From JAWRCU01 sp033542235 (GTDB lineage: Bacteria; Pseudomonadota; Alphaproteobacteria; Rhizobiales; Rhizobiaceae), in contig NZ_JAWRCU010000021.1 in the NCBI RefSeq assembly GCF_033542235.1, positions 1 through 64,000 on the forward strand: a stretch of DNA of 64,000 nt, in the 5' to 3' direction. Position 1 is the first letter of the stretch; each line of letters opens with the position of its first letter. The translations under genes and the position numbers were made by a program. Below, piece by piece: positions 1 through 8,052 of this stretch. The notes beneath the pieces are model-generated. The model worked only from the letters and a program-made list of their open reading frames with translations. It was not told where the DNA came from and searched no databases.

Positions 1-124
1 CGTCGCTTATCCAGGGAACCACTCGTATGCGCTATCTCGCCCGCCGGAACGCGGATCCGACCGTCTGGGTGGTCATCCCTTTGGTCGGCACGCTTCTGTG
101 GTCGTCCTGACCAGCATCACCTTC
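1..124. other. Left-edge flank of the IS481 copy
   Basis: This stretch precedes the left inverted repeat of the IS element. One plus-strand frame is open from the window edge and ends with a stop formed at the IS junction (125-127), so it could be the tail of a gene cut by the insertion. I do not recognise the sequence and cannot assign a product. Confidence 0.3.
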
Positions 125-1131
125 TAAGTGTTTCATCCCAGGGTTTGATGGTGCATTGTTTTCCCAAGAATGGAAGGATGCACTATGGGTCAGGTTCTTC
201 ACAGCAGCGCCACCACGACTGAGGCGATCCGTCGAGCAATACAAAATAGTCAAGAGAGCTTAAGGCAGCTCGCCAGACGCTACGGGATCAATCAGAAGAC
301 TGTCGCCAAGTGGAAGAACCGGGACACCGTCGCCGACCGCCGGACCGGGCCGAAGGAGCCGCGCTCGACGGTCCTGTCGATGGAGGAGGAAGCCGCGATC
401 GTCGCCTTTCGGCGTCACACGCTGCTGCCGCTCGATGACTGCCTCTATGCGTTGCAGCCAACCATCCCGCATCTGACGCGGTCAGCACTGCACCGTTGCC
501 TGCAGCGCCATGGCATCTCCCGCCTGCCCGAGATCGAGGGCGACAAGCCGGGCAAGAAGAAGTTCAAGCGCTACCCGATCGGCTACTTCCACATCGACAT
601 TACGGAAGTCCGCACGGCCGAAGGCAGGCTCTACCTCTTCGTGGCCATCGATCGGACCTCGAAATTCGCCTACGCGGAGCTGCATAAGAAGGCCGGGAAG
701 ATGGCCGCCGCACAGTTCCTGCGCAACCTCGTGGCGGCCCTGCCCTACGCGGTCCACACCGTGCTCACCGACAACGGCATCCAGTTCACCAATCGCAAAC
801 AGGACCGACTTGCCTTCGAGCACATCTTTGACCGCGTTTGCCGCGAGAACGGCATCGAGCACCGGCTCACCAAGACCAAGCACCCTTGGACCAACGGCCA
901 GGTCGAAAGGATGAACCGAACCATCAAGGAAGCCACGGTCCAGCGCTTCCACTACGACGACCACCACTAGCTGGGCAGCCATCTGGCCGACTTCATCGCC
1001 GCCCACTTCGCCCGCCGGCTGAAGACCCTCAACGGTCTCACACCCTACGAATACATCTGCAGATGCTGGACAAACGAGCCCGAACGCTTCAGGCTCGATC
1101 CAATCCATCAAATGCCGGGACTAAACACTTA
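125..1131 (+). mobile_element. IS481-family insertion sequence, inactive copy
   Basis: The element is bounded by imperfect 27-bp terminal inverted repeats at 125-151 and 1105-1131. They share the outer TAAGTGTTT and inner TTTGATGG blocks, and 22 of 27 positions pair. The right repeat overlaps the end of the transposase reading frame, as is common in IS481 elements. I see no clear target duplication in the flanks. The transposase has an internal stop, so this copy is probably immobile unless helped in trans. Confidence 0.85.
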
Positions 1132-1132
1132 G
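170..1132 (+). pseudogene. IS481-type DDE transposase with in-frame amber stop
   Basis: The reading frame encodes an N-terminal helix-turn-helix (roughly residues 20-60, with LRQLARRYGINQKTVAKW) followed by an rve-type integrase core. Core landmarks are HIDITEVR, LTDNGIQFT and the segment HPWTNGQVERMNRTIKEATV, which ends in the catalytic Glu region. After 266 codons the frame meets TAG at 968-970, in the sequence YDDHH-stop. It then continues in the same frame for 53 more codons, ending with the family-typical tail PIHQMPGLNT. A CAG-to-TAG change is the simplest explanation, since family members usually have Gln there. The segment after the stop may also have lost one residue. It is a recent pseudogene rather than a second short gene. 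Confidence 0.85.
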
Positions 1133-1161
1133 TCGGCCCGGTGGCCGACCACGGAAACCGA

Positions 1162-1407
1162 ATGAGCAACGTCGTCTCGCTGCATGGTGACAAGCGCTGG
1201 AAGGCGGTCATCGAATATCGCACCGACAAAGACCCGAAGAGCATCGAGCACTATTTCGAGGAGATATCGGACCTTCACCTCATCATCGAGCACGGTCCCG
1301 ACTGGAATTTCCTGATCCGCTGCACGGTCACGCTGAACCGTCCCGACGTCGGGGAGGAACAGAACAGCGTCGGGAAGGCTCTGCGCGAGGAGCGCTCCCA
1401 CCGATAG
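1162..1407 (+). CDS. Small conserved-type hypothetical protein, 81 aa
   Basis: An 81-residue acidic protein starts at ATG 1162, only 30 bp beyond the IS481 right end. It has no signal peptide or membrane segment. The middle is mixed alpha/beta in character (KAVIEYRTDKDPKSIEHYF, then LHLIIEHGPDWNFLIRCTV). I recall similar short proteins of unknown function in rhizobial genomes but cannot name a domain. The frame is open further upstream only because it runs through the transposase. The weak purine-rich stretch before ATG 1162 and the change of protein character there favour this start. Confidence 0.5.
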   Translation: MSNVVSLHGDKRWKAVIEYRTDKDPKSIEHYFEEISDLHLIIEHGPDWNFLIRCTVTLNRPDVGEEQNSVGKALREERSHR

Positions 1408-1458
1408 CTCACGACAAAGCGGCGGTCCGGCTTCGCCGCTATTCCGCTTCCAGTTTTT

Positions 1459-1574
1459 CTAAAGCACGTCGCGTCTGACGTGATTCAGGATTCCCATTGA
1501 GGGTTTGGTGTGATTCCCTGCGGTTTGAGGGAGAACCGCGATGGGCAAGCCGTTACCGATGGCGTTGCGAGTTT
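1459..1574 (+). mobile_element. Left-end remnant of an IS630-type element
   Basis: A purine-rich leader (GAGGGAGAACCGCG) is followed by ATG at 1541 and the codons for MGKPLPMALR, which resembles the start of rhizobial IS630-family transposases. The frame stops three codons later. The upstream 80 bp would be the terminal repeat and promoter region of such an element. The rest is missing, and the break abuts the 3' end of the next minus-strand gene. The call rests on recall of the family start and is not certain. Confidence 0.45.
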
Positions 1575-2410
1575 AGGCCCTGCGCAACGCGCCTGTCTGC
1601 CTTCTCATCTGCGAAAGTGAGAGGAGGAGACCACCGTGCCATCTTCCCGACCCGAGGACATCGCCTTGCGGGCCCGCGGACCAGATTTTGGTGATGCGGC
1701 CCTTGAGCGACCGGTTGTGCGCGGCCAGCTCCTTGAGCTCCCGCGCTTCGGCGAGATCGATGTTCTGGACCTTGCGGGCGTGCAGCGCGATGCCGGCGTT
1801 CTCATTGTCCTTGTGCGAGCGCGTTTCCATCACGTGCCGTTTGCGCAGGCGGTCGGTCTGGTGGCGGTGTTCGGCCTGCTGATCGGCGAGGTGGCGCTTT
1901 TCGCGCTCCTTTGCCTGAAGCACGGCCTTTTCCCGGCTTTGGTCGTGGCGGGCGTCGTAGCGCTTCTGGGCGTCGCGGCGGGCGGCCTCGCGGCGCTGTT
2001 GGTCGAGCTGTTTTTGCGCGGCGACGCGGTCCTCGGCCTTGCGGGCAAATTCGCGCTGTGTCGCGGCGCGCAGCCGTTCAATGCGGCGCTGCTCGGTCTG
2101 CTTGCGCGCCATTTCGGCGCGGCGCAGGGCGGCCTTGAGCGAGTCCTGCCGGCGGATCTCGTCGGCCTTCTGGCGTTCGATCCGGCGTTGCTCTTCCTTG
2201 CGCGCTTCGTGGTTGGAGATCTTACGGGGCGTCGCGGCGCCGCTCGGCCTTGATGGCCTGCTTGAGGCGATGGGCGGTGGAGTTCGACTGGTCGTGCCGG
2301 GAGCGAGCGTCGGTCTTGCGCTCCGTCTGGTTGGCGGCCTCGCGGGCAAGCCTCTCGGCGCGCGCGAAAGACGCGCGGCGCTTGGCGGCGCTGCGCGTCT
2401 GGTCGTTCAT
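1573..2410 (-). pseudogene. Charged coiled-coil protein, frameshifted (last gene of a four-gene cassette)
   Basis: Two overlapping minus-strand frames read as one protein of about 279 residues. The first 62 residues (start MNDQTRSAAKRRASFARAE at 2410) and the remainder (from RKISNHEARKEEQRR) join if one base is removed from a run of four G at 2226-2229. The product is extremely rich in Arg, Lys, Glu, Gln and Ala, with long heptad-like stretches, so an extended coiled coil is expected. Its start overlaps the stop of the upstream gene by ATGA, indicating translational coupling. The composition recalls the C-terminal tails of MobA/MobL relaxases, but no relaxase catalytic motifs are present. The frameshift could be real, a sequencing error or slippage at the homopolymer. 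The 3' end abuts the IS630 remnant and may be truncated. Confidence 0.55.
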
Positions 2411-2925
2411 TGCTGTGCTCCCTGGTCCTGCTGGACGGTGCCTTGGCGCAGCGTCTCGGCCATGTTGGTGCGCATTGCGTCGCCAAGGCCACAGGCCTGG
2501 GTGCGCAGCTTCTCACCAACTGCGGAGAGATCGGGATTTTCCGGATCTTCACGCGGCATGAACTGTCCGACGATGCACGCGAGGTCGGCCAGGTTGGCGA
2601 TGCCGGTCTGGACCTCGAGCGAATGGTCTATTCTTTGGGCGACGACCGGCGGCAAGGCCTGGGCTTCAGCACCCTTGCGGGTCTGAGCGGCAAGCGTGTC
2701 CTGCGCGGCCTTGGATTCTGCGGCGACGATCTTGCCGTAGAAACCGCCCATCACCTGCGAAGGCTTGACTGGTCCCGGCAGCACCAGTTCGGCGGTGATT
2801 AAAAGGACACCTGCCGTCATTGCGGTCCCCCTCAGCGCTCTCAGCAGGCCGACAAAGCGCGTGAGCGCGGTCGGCAACTGCTGCGGCTGCATCGGAGGCA
2901 TGTTCGGGCGCTGCTGTGCGTTCAT
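2407..2925 (-). CDS. Hypothetical membrane-anchored protein, 172 aa
   Basis: The start ATG at 2925 is preceded by GGAGAT at proper spacing, which is why I prefer it to an in-frame codon 18 bp upstream. The N-terminus is Pro/Gln/Met-rich (MNAQQRPNMPPMQPQQL). One hydrophobic segment follows at about residues 35-57 (TAMTAGVLLITAELVLPG), and then a mostly helical, soluble C-terminal half with two or three Cys. The topology suggests a bitopic protein with its bulk outside the cytoplasm. It sits between a small membrane protein and the coiled-coil gene, overlapping the latter by 4 bp. Function unknown; the setting would suit a conjugation or surface module, but nothing in the sequence proves it. 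Confidence 0.6.
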   Translation of the reverse strand: MNAQQRPNMPPMQPQQLPTALTRFVGLLRALRGTAMTAGVLLITAELVLPGPVKPSQVMGGFYGKIVAAESKAAQDTLAAQTRKGAEAQALPPVVAQRIDHSLEVQTGIANLADLACIVGQFMPREDPENPDLSAVGEKLRTQACGLGDAMRTNMAETLRQGTVQQDQGAQQ

Positions 2926-2997
2926 GCGATCTCCTTGGAGCATCGTGTTGGAACGGCGTATGCGGCGGACGGGCCGGAAATACCGGCCCGGTATGGG

Positions 2998-3141
2998 TCA
3001 CGACTTGGCGGCGAAGCCGCCGAAGATGACGGTCAGCACGAGGGCCAGGCCGATGCCGCTTTGGGCGTCGGCAGGCAGGTACGTGACGAGCGTGGTCCAC
3101 CGTGTAAGCAGGACCAGGATTGCGAAAAGCAGCACGCCCAT
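2998..3141 (-). CDS. Small two-helix membrane protein, 47 aa
   Basis: The frame encodes two hydrophobic segments, VLLFAILVLLTRWTTLV (about residues 3-19) and IGLALVLTVIFGGFAA (about 29-44), joined by a short polar loop. The start ATG at 3141 follows a strong GGGAGG ribosome-binding site, so translation is well supported despite the small size. It lies in the minus-strand cassette, 72 bp before the 172-aa gene. Proteins of this kind can be secretion-channel or holin-like subunits; I do not recognise this one. Confidence 0.6.
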   Translation of the reverse strand: MGVLLFAILVLLTRWTTLVTYLPADAQSGIGLALVLTVIFGGFAAKS

Positions 3142-3252
3142 GGTGGTTCCCTCCCACTGTTCTGGCGGATTCTCCGCCAGCCTATAAGGAAAAAATAGGA
3201 GAGCTCGGCGCAATTACAAGAATCGACGCAACATTTTTTGTATACTTATTTT

Positions 3253-4020
3253 TTATGGCGTCTTGCGGCGGCGGGTGGCCGTTTCCAGGCGGCGGGCTTC
3301 GCGGATCATTGCGGGGTCGGTGGAAGCGACCTGGCGCGACACGACTTCGGACTTCTTGGGCAGATCGAGGTCAGGCGGCAATGGGTTGTGACGCAGCCAA
3401 TTGTGCAGCGCCATGTAGAGCTGCTTGTCGAGGCGGCCGAGATGAGCTTGCGTCAAGCCCTTGCCGAGCCAGGGCTGGTAGACGCGGCCGATGAAAGCGA
3501 CAGCGTTTTCGGATCGATCGGCGCGGTCGGCATACCGTTCCGGAGCGGTTTGCGGAAGGACAATCTGTGGCGCGGCAAAGGCCCTGAAAATGCGGGTAAG
3601 TAGTTGACGGCGCTGCGCTTCATCAAGCTGTGCCTCTTCAAACACGTCCTGTATTGCTAAAGCTATTCTATAAAATGCTTTTTCCTCGTTAATAATCTTG
3701 TTCTTCTTCTTTATTTGCTCCAGCTCTGAAAGTAGCCTATCACGATCAAGATTTGCAAGAATTTCGTCGGGGTCGGGGTTGGCGGCTTCTGGCGCATTGC
3801 GGTCGGTGTCGGAGATCTGCGCCGCTTTTGCGGCGCGCTGGGCGGCGTCGGCATACATGGCAGCGCGTTGGCGGGCCTCGTTTTCGTAGGCTTGCCGCGC
3901 GCGTTGCTTCTCTTCCTCCGACAGGGTTTGCGCCCGCGCATCGATTTCGGTGTCGTCGGCGGCGCGATCTGTATTTCCCCAGAGGGAGCGGCGTTGTGGA
4001 TGGCGCTTTGGGTTGGTCAT
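3253..4020 (-). CDS. Hypothetical helical protein, 255 aa (first gene of the cassette)
   Basis: The protein starts at ATG 4020 (MTNPKRHPQRRSLWG) with a basic N-terminus. An Ala/Arg/Glu-rich helical region follows (about residues 30-110, including DRDRLLSELEQIKKKNKIINE), and then a more globular C-terminal half with LYMALHNWLRHNPLPPDL and a basic tail ending TATRRRKTP. No enzyme motif is visible. An upstream in-frame ATG at 4071 would add 17 residues and cannot be excluded. The lysine/asparagine-rich segment near residue 125 uses AT-rich codons (3680-3720) unlike its neighbours, hinting at foreign origin. It heads a co-oriented cassette with two membrane proteins and a coiled-coil protein. Confidence 0.55.
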   Translation of the reverse strand: MTNPKRHPQRRSLWGNTDRAADDTEIDARAQTLSEEEKQRARQAYENEARQRAAMYADAAQRAAKAAQISDTDRNAPEAANPDPDEILANLDRDRLLSELEQIKKKNKIINEEKAFYRIALAIQDVFEEAQLDEAQRRQLLTRIFRAFAAPQIVLPQTAPERYADRADRSENAVAFIGRVYQPWLGKGLTQAHLGRLDKQLYMALHNWLRHNPLPPDLDLPKKSEVVSRQVASTDPAMIREARRLETATRRRKTP

Positions 4021-4136
4021 GGGCCATGAGTTTAGCACGAAATCGAAGATTTCAAGGGTTTCGGCAGGCAAAGGCCGATCTGATGGCAGATCGGGCGAGA
4101 TTTTGAAGGATGGGCCGGATTTGCGCTTTACGGCCG

Positions 4137-4175
4137 GGGCAGGGGCGGGTGGTGGTGCTTGCCCCTCCCCTGCCC
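4137..4175. other. Strong G/C hairpin in the gap between the cassette and hipA
   Basis: GGGCAGGGG at 4137-4145 pairs perfectly with CCCCTGCCC at 4167-4175, and the stem extends inward after one mismatch. TTT follows on the plus strand. It could terminate plus-strand transcription or shield the cassette from hipA read-through. The rest of 4021-4619 shows no gene I can support; a hydrophobic minus-strand frame at 4386-4592 has no start signal or recognisable sequence. Confidence 0.45.
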
Positions 4176-4619
4176 TTTAAGGTGGTGGACCCCGATCGAG
4201 TGGCATCCGGCGCTGCGGCGAGCTTTCGCTCCGGCCGAGTTCCTGCAGCGGCCTCGCCACTGGTTTTCCTTTGGCGACGCAGAGAGCTTCTTCAGGATCG
4301 TCGAGGAGGACGACAGAGCGCGTGGTGACCGATGTCGCATGGCATTTACTTGGGGTTCTTCCAAGTGACAGCGCCCCGAGACGTATCACAGGATCGTGCC
4401 GAAGCATCCCGGCCAAGCGCCTAGGCCTGCGAAGCCGATGAACGCTGCCCACGCCCATACCTCCCAAGCCGGCTGAAGGGCCAGGCGTGCCGGCGGCAAC
4501 GGAAGGCTGGCTGGCGAAACCCCTGGCGGCTCGCACAACGGCGACCGCATCACCCTCAAGCGAGACCATAGCGCAGCCGCATGAAACAGCAAAGCCTCCC
4601 ACTTGACCGCACTGCGCGC

Positions 4620-5945
4620 CTAAGCCAGAGCGGCATCTTTCGTGTCGGCAAGGATAGAGGATCGCGCCTCGATTGCTGATCGAACCGATTCTATGAGCTG
4701 CTGAGGAAAGCCTTTGGGCAGCGCGTTGAATACCTCGTCGGCCTGGCGCTGCGTATGCGCGGCCAAGTCATCAAATATCGGACGCATGAGAGGCTTGCCG
4801 ACGCCGGCAATGTCGGTCGTCTGCACAAAGTGACGGGGCATGATGTCGAGTACCGGGTAGTGCCGGCTTTTTCCGACTGACATGGCCAGCTTGAATTTCT
4901 TGCGCTGGATTTGGCCGGCATCAAGGCTCGGCTGCGCGGTCAGCACGTCGTACAATGGCGTCATGCGAAAGCGACCGCCCGGATCAAGAAAGATGCTGAA
5001 ATTCTTGGCGTGGCCATCGGTTGCGCCGAGCATCCAGAACACGATGCAAGCCCGCATGAAGGTGGCGATGTCCTCCTCGGGTCTGTCGCTGCCTTTGAGA
5101 AGCTGGATAATCTCGCGCATGCCGGGGCCGCCGTCGGACTGGTACTTCCGCGTAGGCGGTACCGAAAGAGCCTGACACACGTCTTCCTGCGGCAGACGAA
5201 GTAGGCGGCCGTCTCTGGCCCACCGTCTGTCAAAACGCTCGACAATCAGGGTGCGCCGTTCTCCGAAATCAGCGATCTCCACGTTCGCAACGGGAATGCC
5301 AAACCCTTCGAGCAGCTTGAGGCAAAGATATTCGTTCTCGACACTGTTTGAGAGGTCGATCCCGTTGGGAAGCTGCCCGATCTGCGGCTTGAGAATATGG
5401 GTGGTCGCGGTCGTGCCGATGGGCTTGAACCACTGGCCGTCCACGCGGAGCAAAGCGGTCTTTTCCTGCGCGCCCGCTATCGAGATGCGAAACTCCTCGT
5501 CTTCTCCCACACCGAGAGGAGCGCTCGCCAGGTTGTTGATGATATCGCTGATGTCGTCGTCGGAGACGGGTTTCCCGTCGATCTGTCCGGCAGGTCCCGG
5601 ATCAATGCCTTCGGGGAGAAATTGCAAGGCACCGACGCAGTCGTGGCCAATGGCGGTCAGCAGGCTGTAGGCATCGGTACCGCCTGCGCCGACGCGCTCG
5701 GCGACGCGCTTTCTGATCGGCTCATTGTCCGGCAGCAGGTTGTCGAACACGTTGATGACGGGCGCGCCGATATAGCGATCCTCGCGCAAAGGCAGCGACA
5801 GGGAAACCGGAAAGCCATACTCCCAGCTCAGCCATTCAGGATGGTACTTGAAGTCGATGGCGCCTGTGGATTCGCGGCGCAGCAGCCCGACAAGGCGGCC
5901 GTTCAGGAAGACCTGGAGAGGCGCGTTTGCTTTCTTTCTCGCCAC
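4620..5945 (-). CDS. hipA: HipA-type serine/threonine kinase toxin
   Basis: This 441-residue protein matches full-length HipA toxins, which phosphorylate glutamyl-tRNA synthetase or similar targets and induce growth arrest. Visible landmarks are the N-terminal barrel (FDNLLPDNEPIRKR, about residues 67-80), the phosphate-binding/autophosphorylation loop SIAGAQEKTALL (155-166), HILKP (183-187) and the catalytic ATDGHAKNFS (D310, N315). LYDVLTA carries the metal Asp (D333). All key residues are intact, so the kinase should be active. Translation starts at GTG 5945, sharing its first base with the stop of hipB, so the two are coupled. HipB binding to the upstream operators should control both genes. 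Confidence 0.95.
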   Translation of the reverse strand: MARKKANAPLQVFLNGRLVGLLRRESTGAIDFKYHPEWLSWEYGFPVSLSLPLREDRYIGAPVINVFDNLLPDNEPIRKRVAERVGAGGTDAYSLLTAIGHDCVGALQFLPEGIDPGPAGQIDGKPVSDDDISDIINNLASAPLGVGEDEEFRISIAGAQEKTALLRVDGQWFKPIGTTATTHILKPQIGQLPNGIDLSNSVENEYLCLKLLEGFGIPVANVEIADFGERRTLIVERFDRRWARDGRLLRLPQEDVCQALSVPPTRKYQSDGGPGMREIIQLLKGSDRPEEDIATFMRACIVFWMLGATDGHAKNFSIFLDPGGRFRMTPLYDVLTAQPSLDAGQIQRKKFKLAMSVGKSRHYPVLDIMPRHFVQTTDIAGVGKPLMRPIFDDLAAHTQRQADEVFNALPKGFPQQLIESVRSAIEARSSILADTKDAALA

Positions 5946-6199
5946 TAGAATATGTCCTCGATATCGGCGGCGCGCGCTTCGCTGCGCGGGCGGACTACGA
6001 GTTCAAGCCGTAGGGCTGATAGAGCTTCCATAAGGGTCCGGAGCTGTACGGCCGGCTCTCCAGCCTCAAGGCGCGAAACGGTGCCCTGGCGCAGATGGAT
6101 TTGCTCACCCAGTGCGCCTTGCGTTAGGCCGTACTGTTTGCGGGCGCGGCGCAGAATGGCGCCTAGCTGTTTTTCGGTGCGGGCAATCTGTTCGTTCAT
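5945..6199 (-). CDS. hipB: HipB-type XRE antitoxin
   Basis: An 84-residue protein with a Cro/C1-type helix-turn-helix: LGAILRRARKQYGLTQGALG followed by RQGTVSRLEAGE (roughly residues 12-50). A short C-terminal strand and tail follows (LRLELVVRP, ending IEDIF). It starts at ATG 6199 behind GGAGG; longer in-frame extensions lie in the operator DNA and lack a ribosome site. HipB neutralises HipA and represses the operon. The hydrophobic C-terminal residue is typical of proteolysis-controlled HipB proteins. Its stop overlaps the hipA start by one base. Confidence 0.93.
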   Translation of the reverse strand: MNEQIARTEKQLGAILRRARKQYGLTQGALGEQIHLRQGTVSRLEAGEPAVQLRTLMEALSALRLELVVRPRSEARAADIEDIF

Positions 6200-6219
6200 G
6201 GGGCAACCTCCGCTAAGAA

Positions 6220-6318
6220 TATACGTGACTCCGTATAAAATTGCAATATACGCATTCGCGTTTAAAACAAGATTATACGCGACTCCGCATAAAGACGGAA
6301 TATACGCGATCGCGTATG
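6220..6318. promoter_or_regulatory. Four-copy hipBA operator array with 27-bp period
   Basis: Four 18-bp imperfect palindromes begin at 6220, 6247, 6274 and 6301: TATACGTGACTCCGTATA, TATACGCATTCGCGTTTA, TATACGCGACTCCGCATA and TATACGCGATCGCGTATG. The starts are exactly 27 bp apart. The array spans roughly 21-119 bp upstream of the hipB start. E. coli hipBA also has four HipB operators, with a different core. Equal spacing suggests cooperative HipB/HipBA loading along a DNA face turning about 2.6 helical turns per site. Confidence 0.9.
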
Positions 6319-6401
6319 GACCGAAAGGTGCCGAAATCATAGGTTGCCCCTCTGGCCAATTTGGCCATTATGTCCGGAACGGGGGATTCCGGAGCCTGGG
6401 G

Positions 6402-6463
6402 ATGAAATCTATGTCCGCGGCTGAGGCCAAAAACGGCTTCGGTCTTCTCATAGACACCCCCTG
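6402..6463 (+). pseudogene. 5' fragment of a Phd/YefM-type antitoxin gene, cut by ISKra4
   Basis: After a GGAG site, ATG 6402 opens a frame reading MKSMSAAEAKNGFGLLIDT, the characteristic N-terminus of Phd/YefM antitoxins (DNA-binding partners of Doc- or RelE-type toxins). The frame runs into the left inverted repeat of the ISKra4 element at 6464. Directly right of the element (8029-8061) the same strand reads VILAVGSVSV-stop, which faintly resembles the VVVLAVEEY core of the family. No toxin gene remains nearby. About 20 residues survive. Confidence 0.75.
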
Positions 6464-8028
6464 GGAGACCGGTAACTTCTCTGGGGTTACGCGGCTCGGA
6501 GTAGAGGTGGCTTGGGCTTGAACAGCGAAGGCGCCTGAGGTTCTGGCAGCCGAAATCTTGCGCGCAGCCGATCGCGAAGCTCGCCGTTCATGTCGGCGGT
6601 TCTTACCTGCATCAGCATGTGGGCGCCATGCTGAGACCACCGCATCTGCTGCTTCTTCACCATCCGCTTGGCCACCAGCGAATTGACCGCCGACTCGGCA
6701 AGGGTCGTGGCGACGCGAAGGCCGGCGCGGTAGCGTTTGCCATAATTGATGATCGCACCGCAGTTGGACCGAATGTAGGTGACGAGCTGCGCACCAAGGT
6801 TATGAAGGCGCACGGCGGCGAATGCCCCTTCTTCCTGCCAGGTCTTGAATTCCGCTACAAGCCTCACGAGGTCGCGGATCGCTCGGTCCACGCGTCCGTG
6901 CCACAGACGCCACTTTACCGCTCTGATGTCCTTGTCGATGGACGGGAGCGCGCCGGTGAGACCTGAGTGCGATCGAACCATGTGATCCGCGATCTGCTGC
7001 ATAGGCTGAATCTTCATAGCGATGCGGAACCAGTCGATGATGTGCGTGGTCGGCTTCGGCATCGCACGAGGTAGCCGTTTGAGGATCTCGGCGCCGTCGG
7101 AAATCACGGCCACATCGCCAAAGCCGCAATACCCCGCTCGCCGGAGAGCATGAACGGCGCGATCCCGTATCGCGTGTTGGCCGGTGTTGCTGGTGGTGAA
7201 ATACCGGCCGCCCGCATCTCCCCGCCCACCACGACCGCAGCGGGCAACAACAACCTCGAAATTTCTTGCTGAGTTTGCATCGGCGCTGCGCACATGAGCG
7301 GTATCGATACTGACGACGAACTCTTTGCGTCGATCGCCAGGAAGCTGCATTTCGAGCTGGTGCTGCTCATCCATCTGCGTTCTCGCACACCACGATTCCT
7401 TGGTGATCTGATCGTCGAGCCGCTCGCCCACCTTGATCGTCCGCTTGCGCACGGTTGCATGCGTCTCGGTCGGCTCGACGGGCAAGAATTCAGCGAGCAC
7501 GCTGGCCGCCTGTCGGTACGGGATCAAGCTGCCGAGCCGCGCCGTCAATTCCATCAGCTCGGGCGTTGCCCGATCCGGGCAGATTTCCTTGAGCGGCGCG
7601 AACGCTGCGTCCATCCCTGGATGGCAATCCCGGCACAACATCCAGCGGGGATTGCGCACCTCTACCGTGCCGAAAACCGTTCGAATTCGGCGCGTCGTGT
7701 AGTCCTTGACTGGCCGAAAGGTGTGGCAATCCGGACAGACCCGTCGAAACAGGGCATAGGTTTCCGCCTCAAGGTTCACGACCGCGCTTTGGAGGGTGGC
7801 CATGATCCTCTTGCCATCGCTGATCGACAATCCGATATCTCCGTCGCGCAGGCGTTCATCGCTCTTGTCGATCCGGACTTCCCGACGACAAACGTCGCCG
7901 AGTTCGTTCTTTCCCTTGATCGAGATCGTCCACTCCATCGCCATCACTCTCTCAGCAACAAAAGCGACGGTGATGGCCCAGCGGGTGCTAACAATTCGTG
8001 GCCGACCCCAGAGAAGTTACCGGTCTCC
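6464..8028 (-). mobile_element. ISKra4-family insertion sequence, apparently intact
   Basis: The element is bounded by perfect 24-bp inverted repeats at 6464-6487 and 8005-8028 (outer end GGAGACCGGTAACTTC). It contains one full-length transposase gene on the minus strand, whose stop codon sits at the inner edge of the left repeat. No obvious target duplication is visible. With intact ends and gene it is likely the most recently active element in the window. Confidence 0.9.
6487..7944 (-). CDS. ISKra4-family transposase
   Basis: A protein of about 485 residues. A zinc-binding N-terminal region (CPDCHTFRPVKDYTTRRIRT, then CRDCHPGMD) precedes the RNase-H-like catalytic part. There, VVSIDTAHVRS supplies the first Asp and DVAVISDGAEILKRLP the second; the conserved His/Trp segment HIIDWFRIAMKIQPM follows. 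The layout matches ISKra4 transposases, and no frameshift is present. GTG at 7947 and ATGs at 7944 and 7938 are alternative starts; I use 7944. It interrupts the Phd-like gene and probably has no link to neighbouring functions. Confidence 0.85.
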   Translation of the reverse strand: MAMEWTISIKGKNELGDVCRREVRIDKSDERLRDGDIGLSISDGKRIMATLQSAVVNLEAETYALFRRVCPDCHTFRPVKDYTTRRIRTVFGTVEVRNPRWMLCRDCHPGMDAAFAPLKEICPDRATPELMELTARLGSLIPYRQAASVLAEFLPVEPTETHATVRKRTIKVGERLDDQITKESWCARTQMDEQHQLEMQLPGDRRKEFVVSIDTAHVRSADANSARNFEVVVARCGRGGRGDAGGRYFTTSNTGQHAIRDRAVHALRRAGYCGFGDVAVISDGAEILKRLPRAMPKPTTHIIDWFRIAMKIQPMQQIADHMVRSHSGLTGALPSIDKDIRAVKWRLWHGRVDRAIRDLVRLVAEFKTWQEEGAFAAVRLHNLGAQLVTYIRSNCGAIINYGKRYRAGLRVATTLAESAVNSLVAKRMVKKQQMRWSQHGAHMLMQVRTADMNGELRDRLRARFRLPEPQAPSLFKPKPPLLRAA

Positions 8029-8052
8029 GTCATCTTGGCCGTGGGTAGTGTC

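Noticed and set aside
4386..4592. Hydrophobic minus-strand frame resembling a membrane protein
   Set aside because: No start signal, high Pro/Gly bias from GC-rich DNA and no family likeness.
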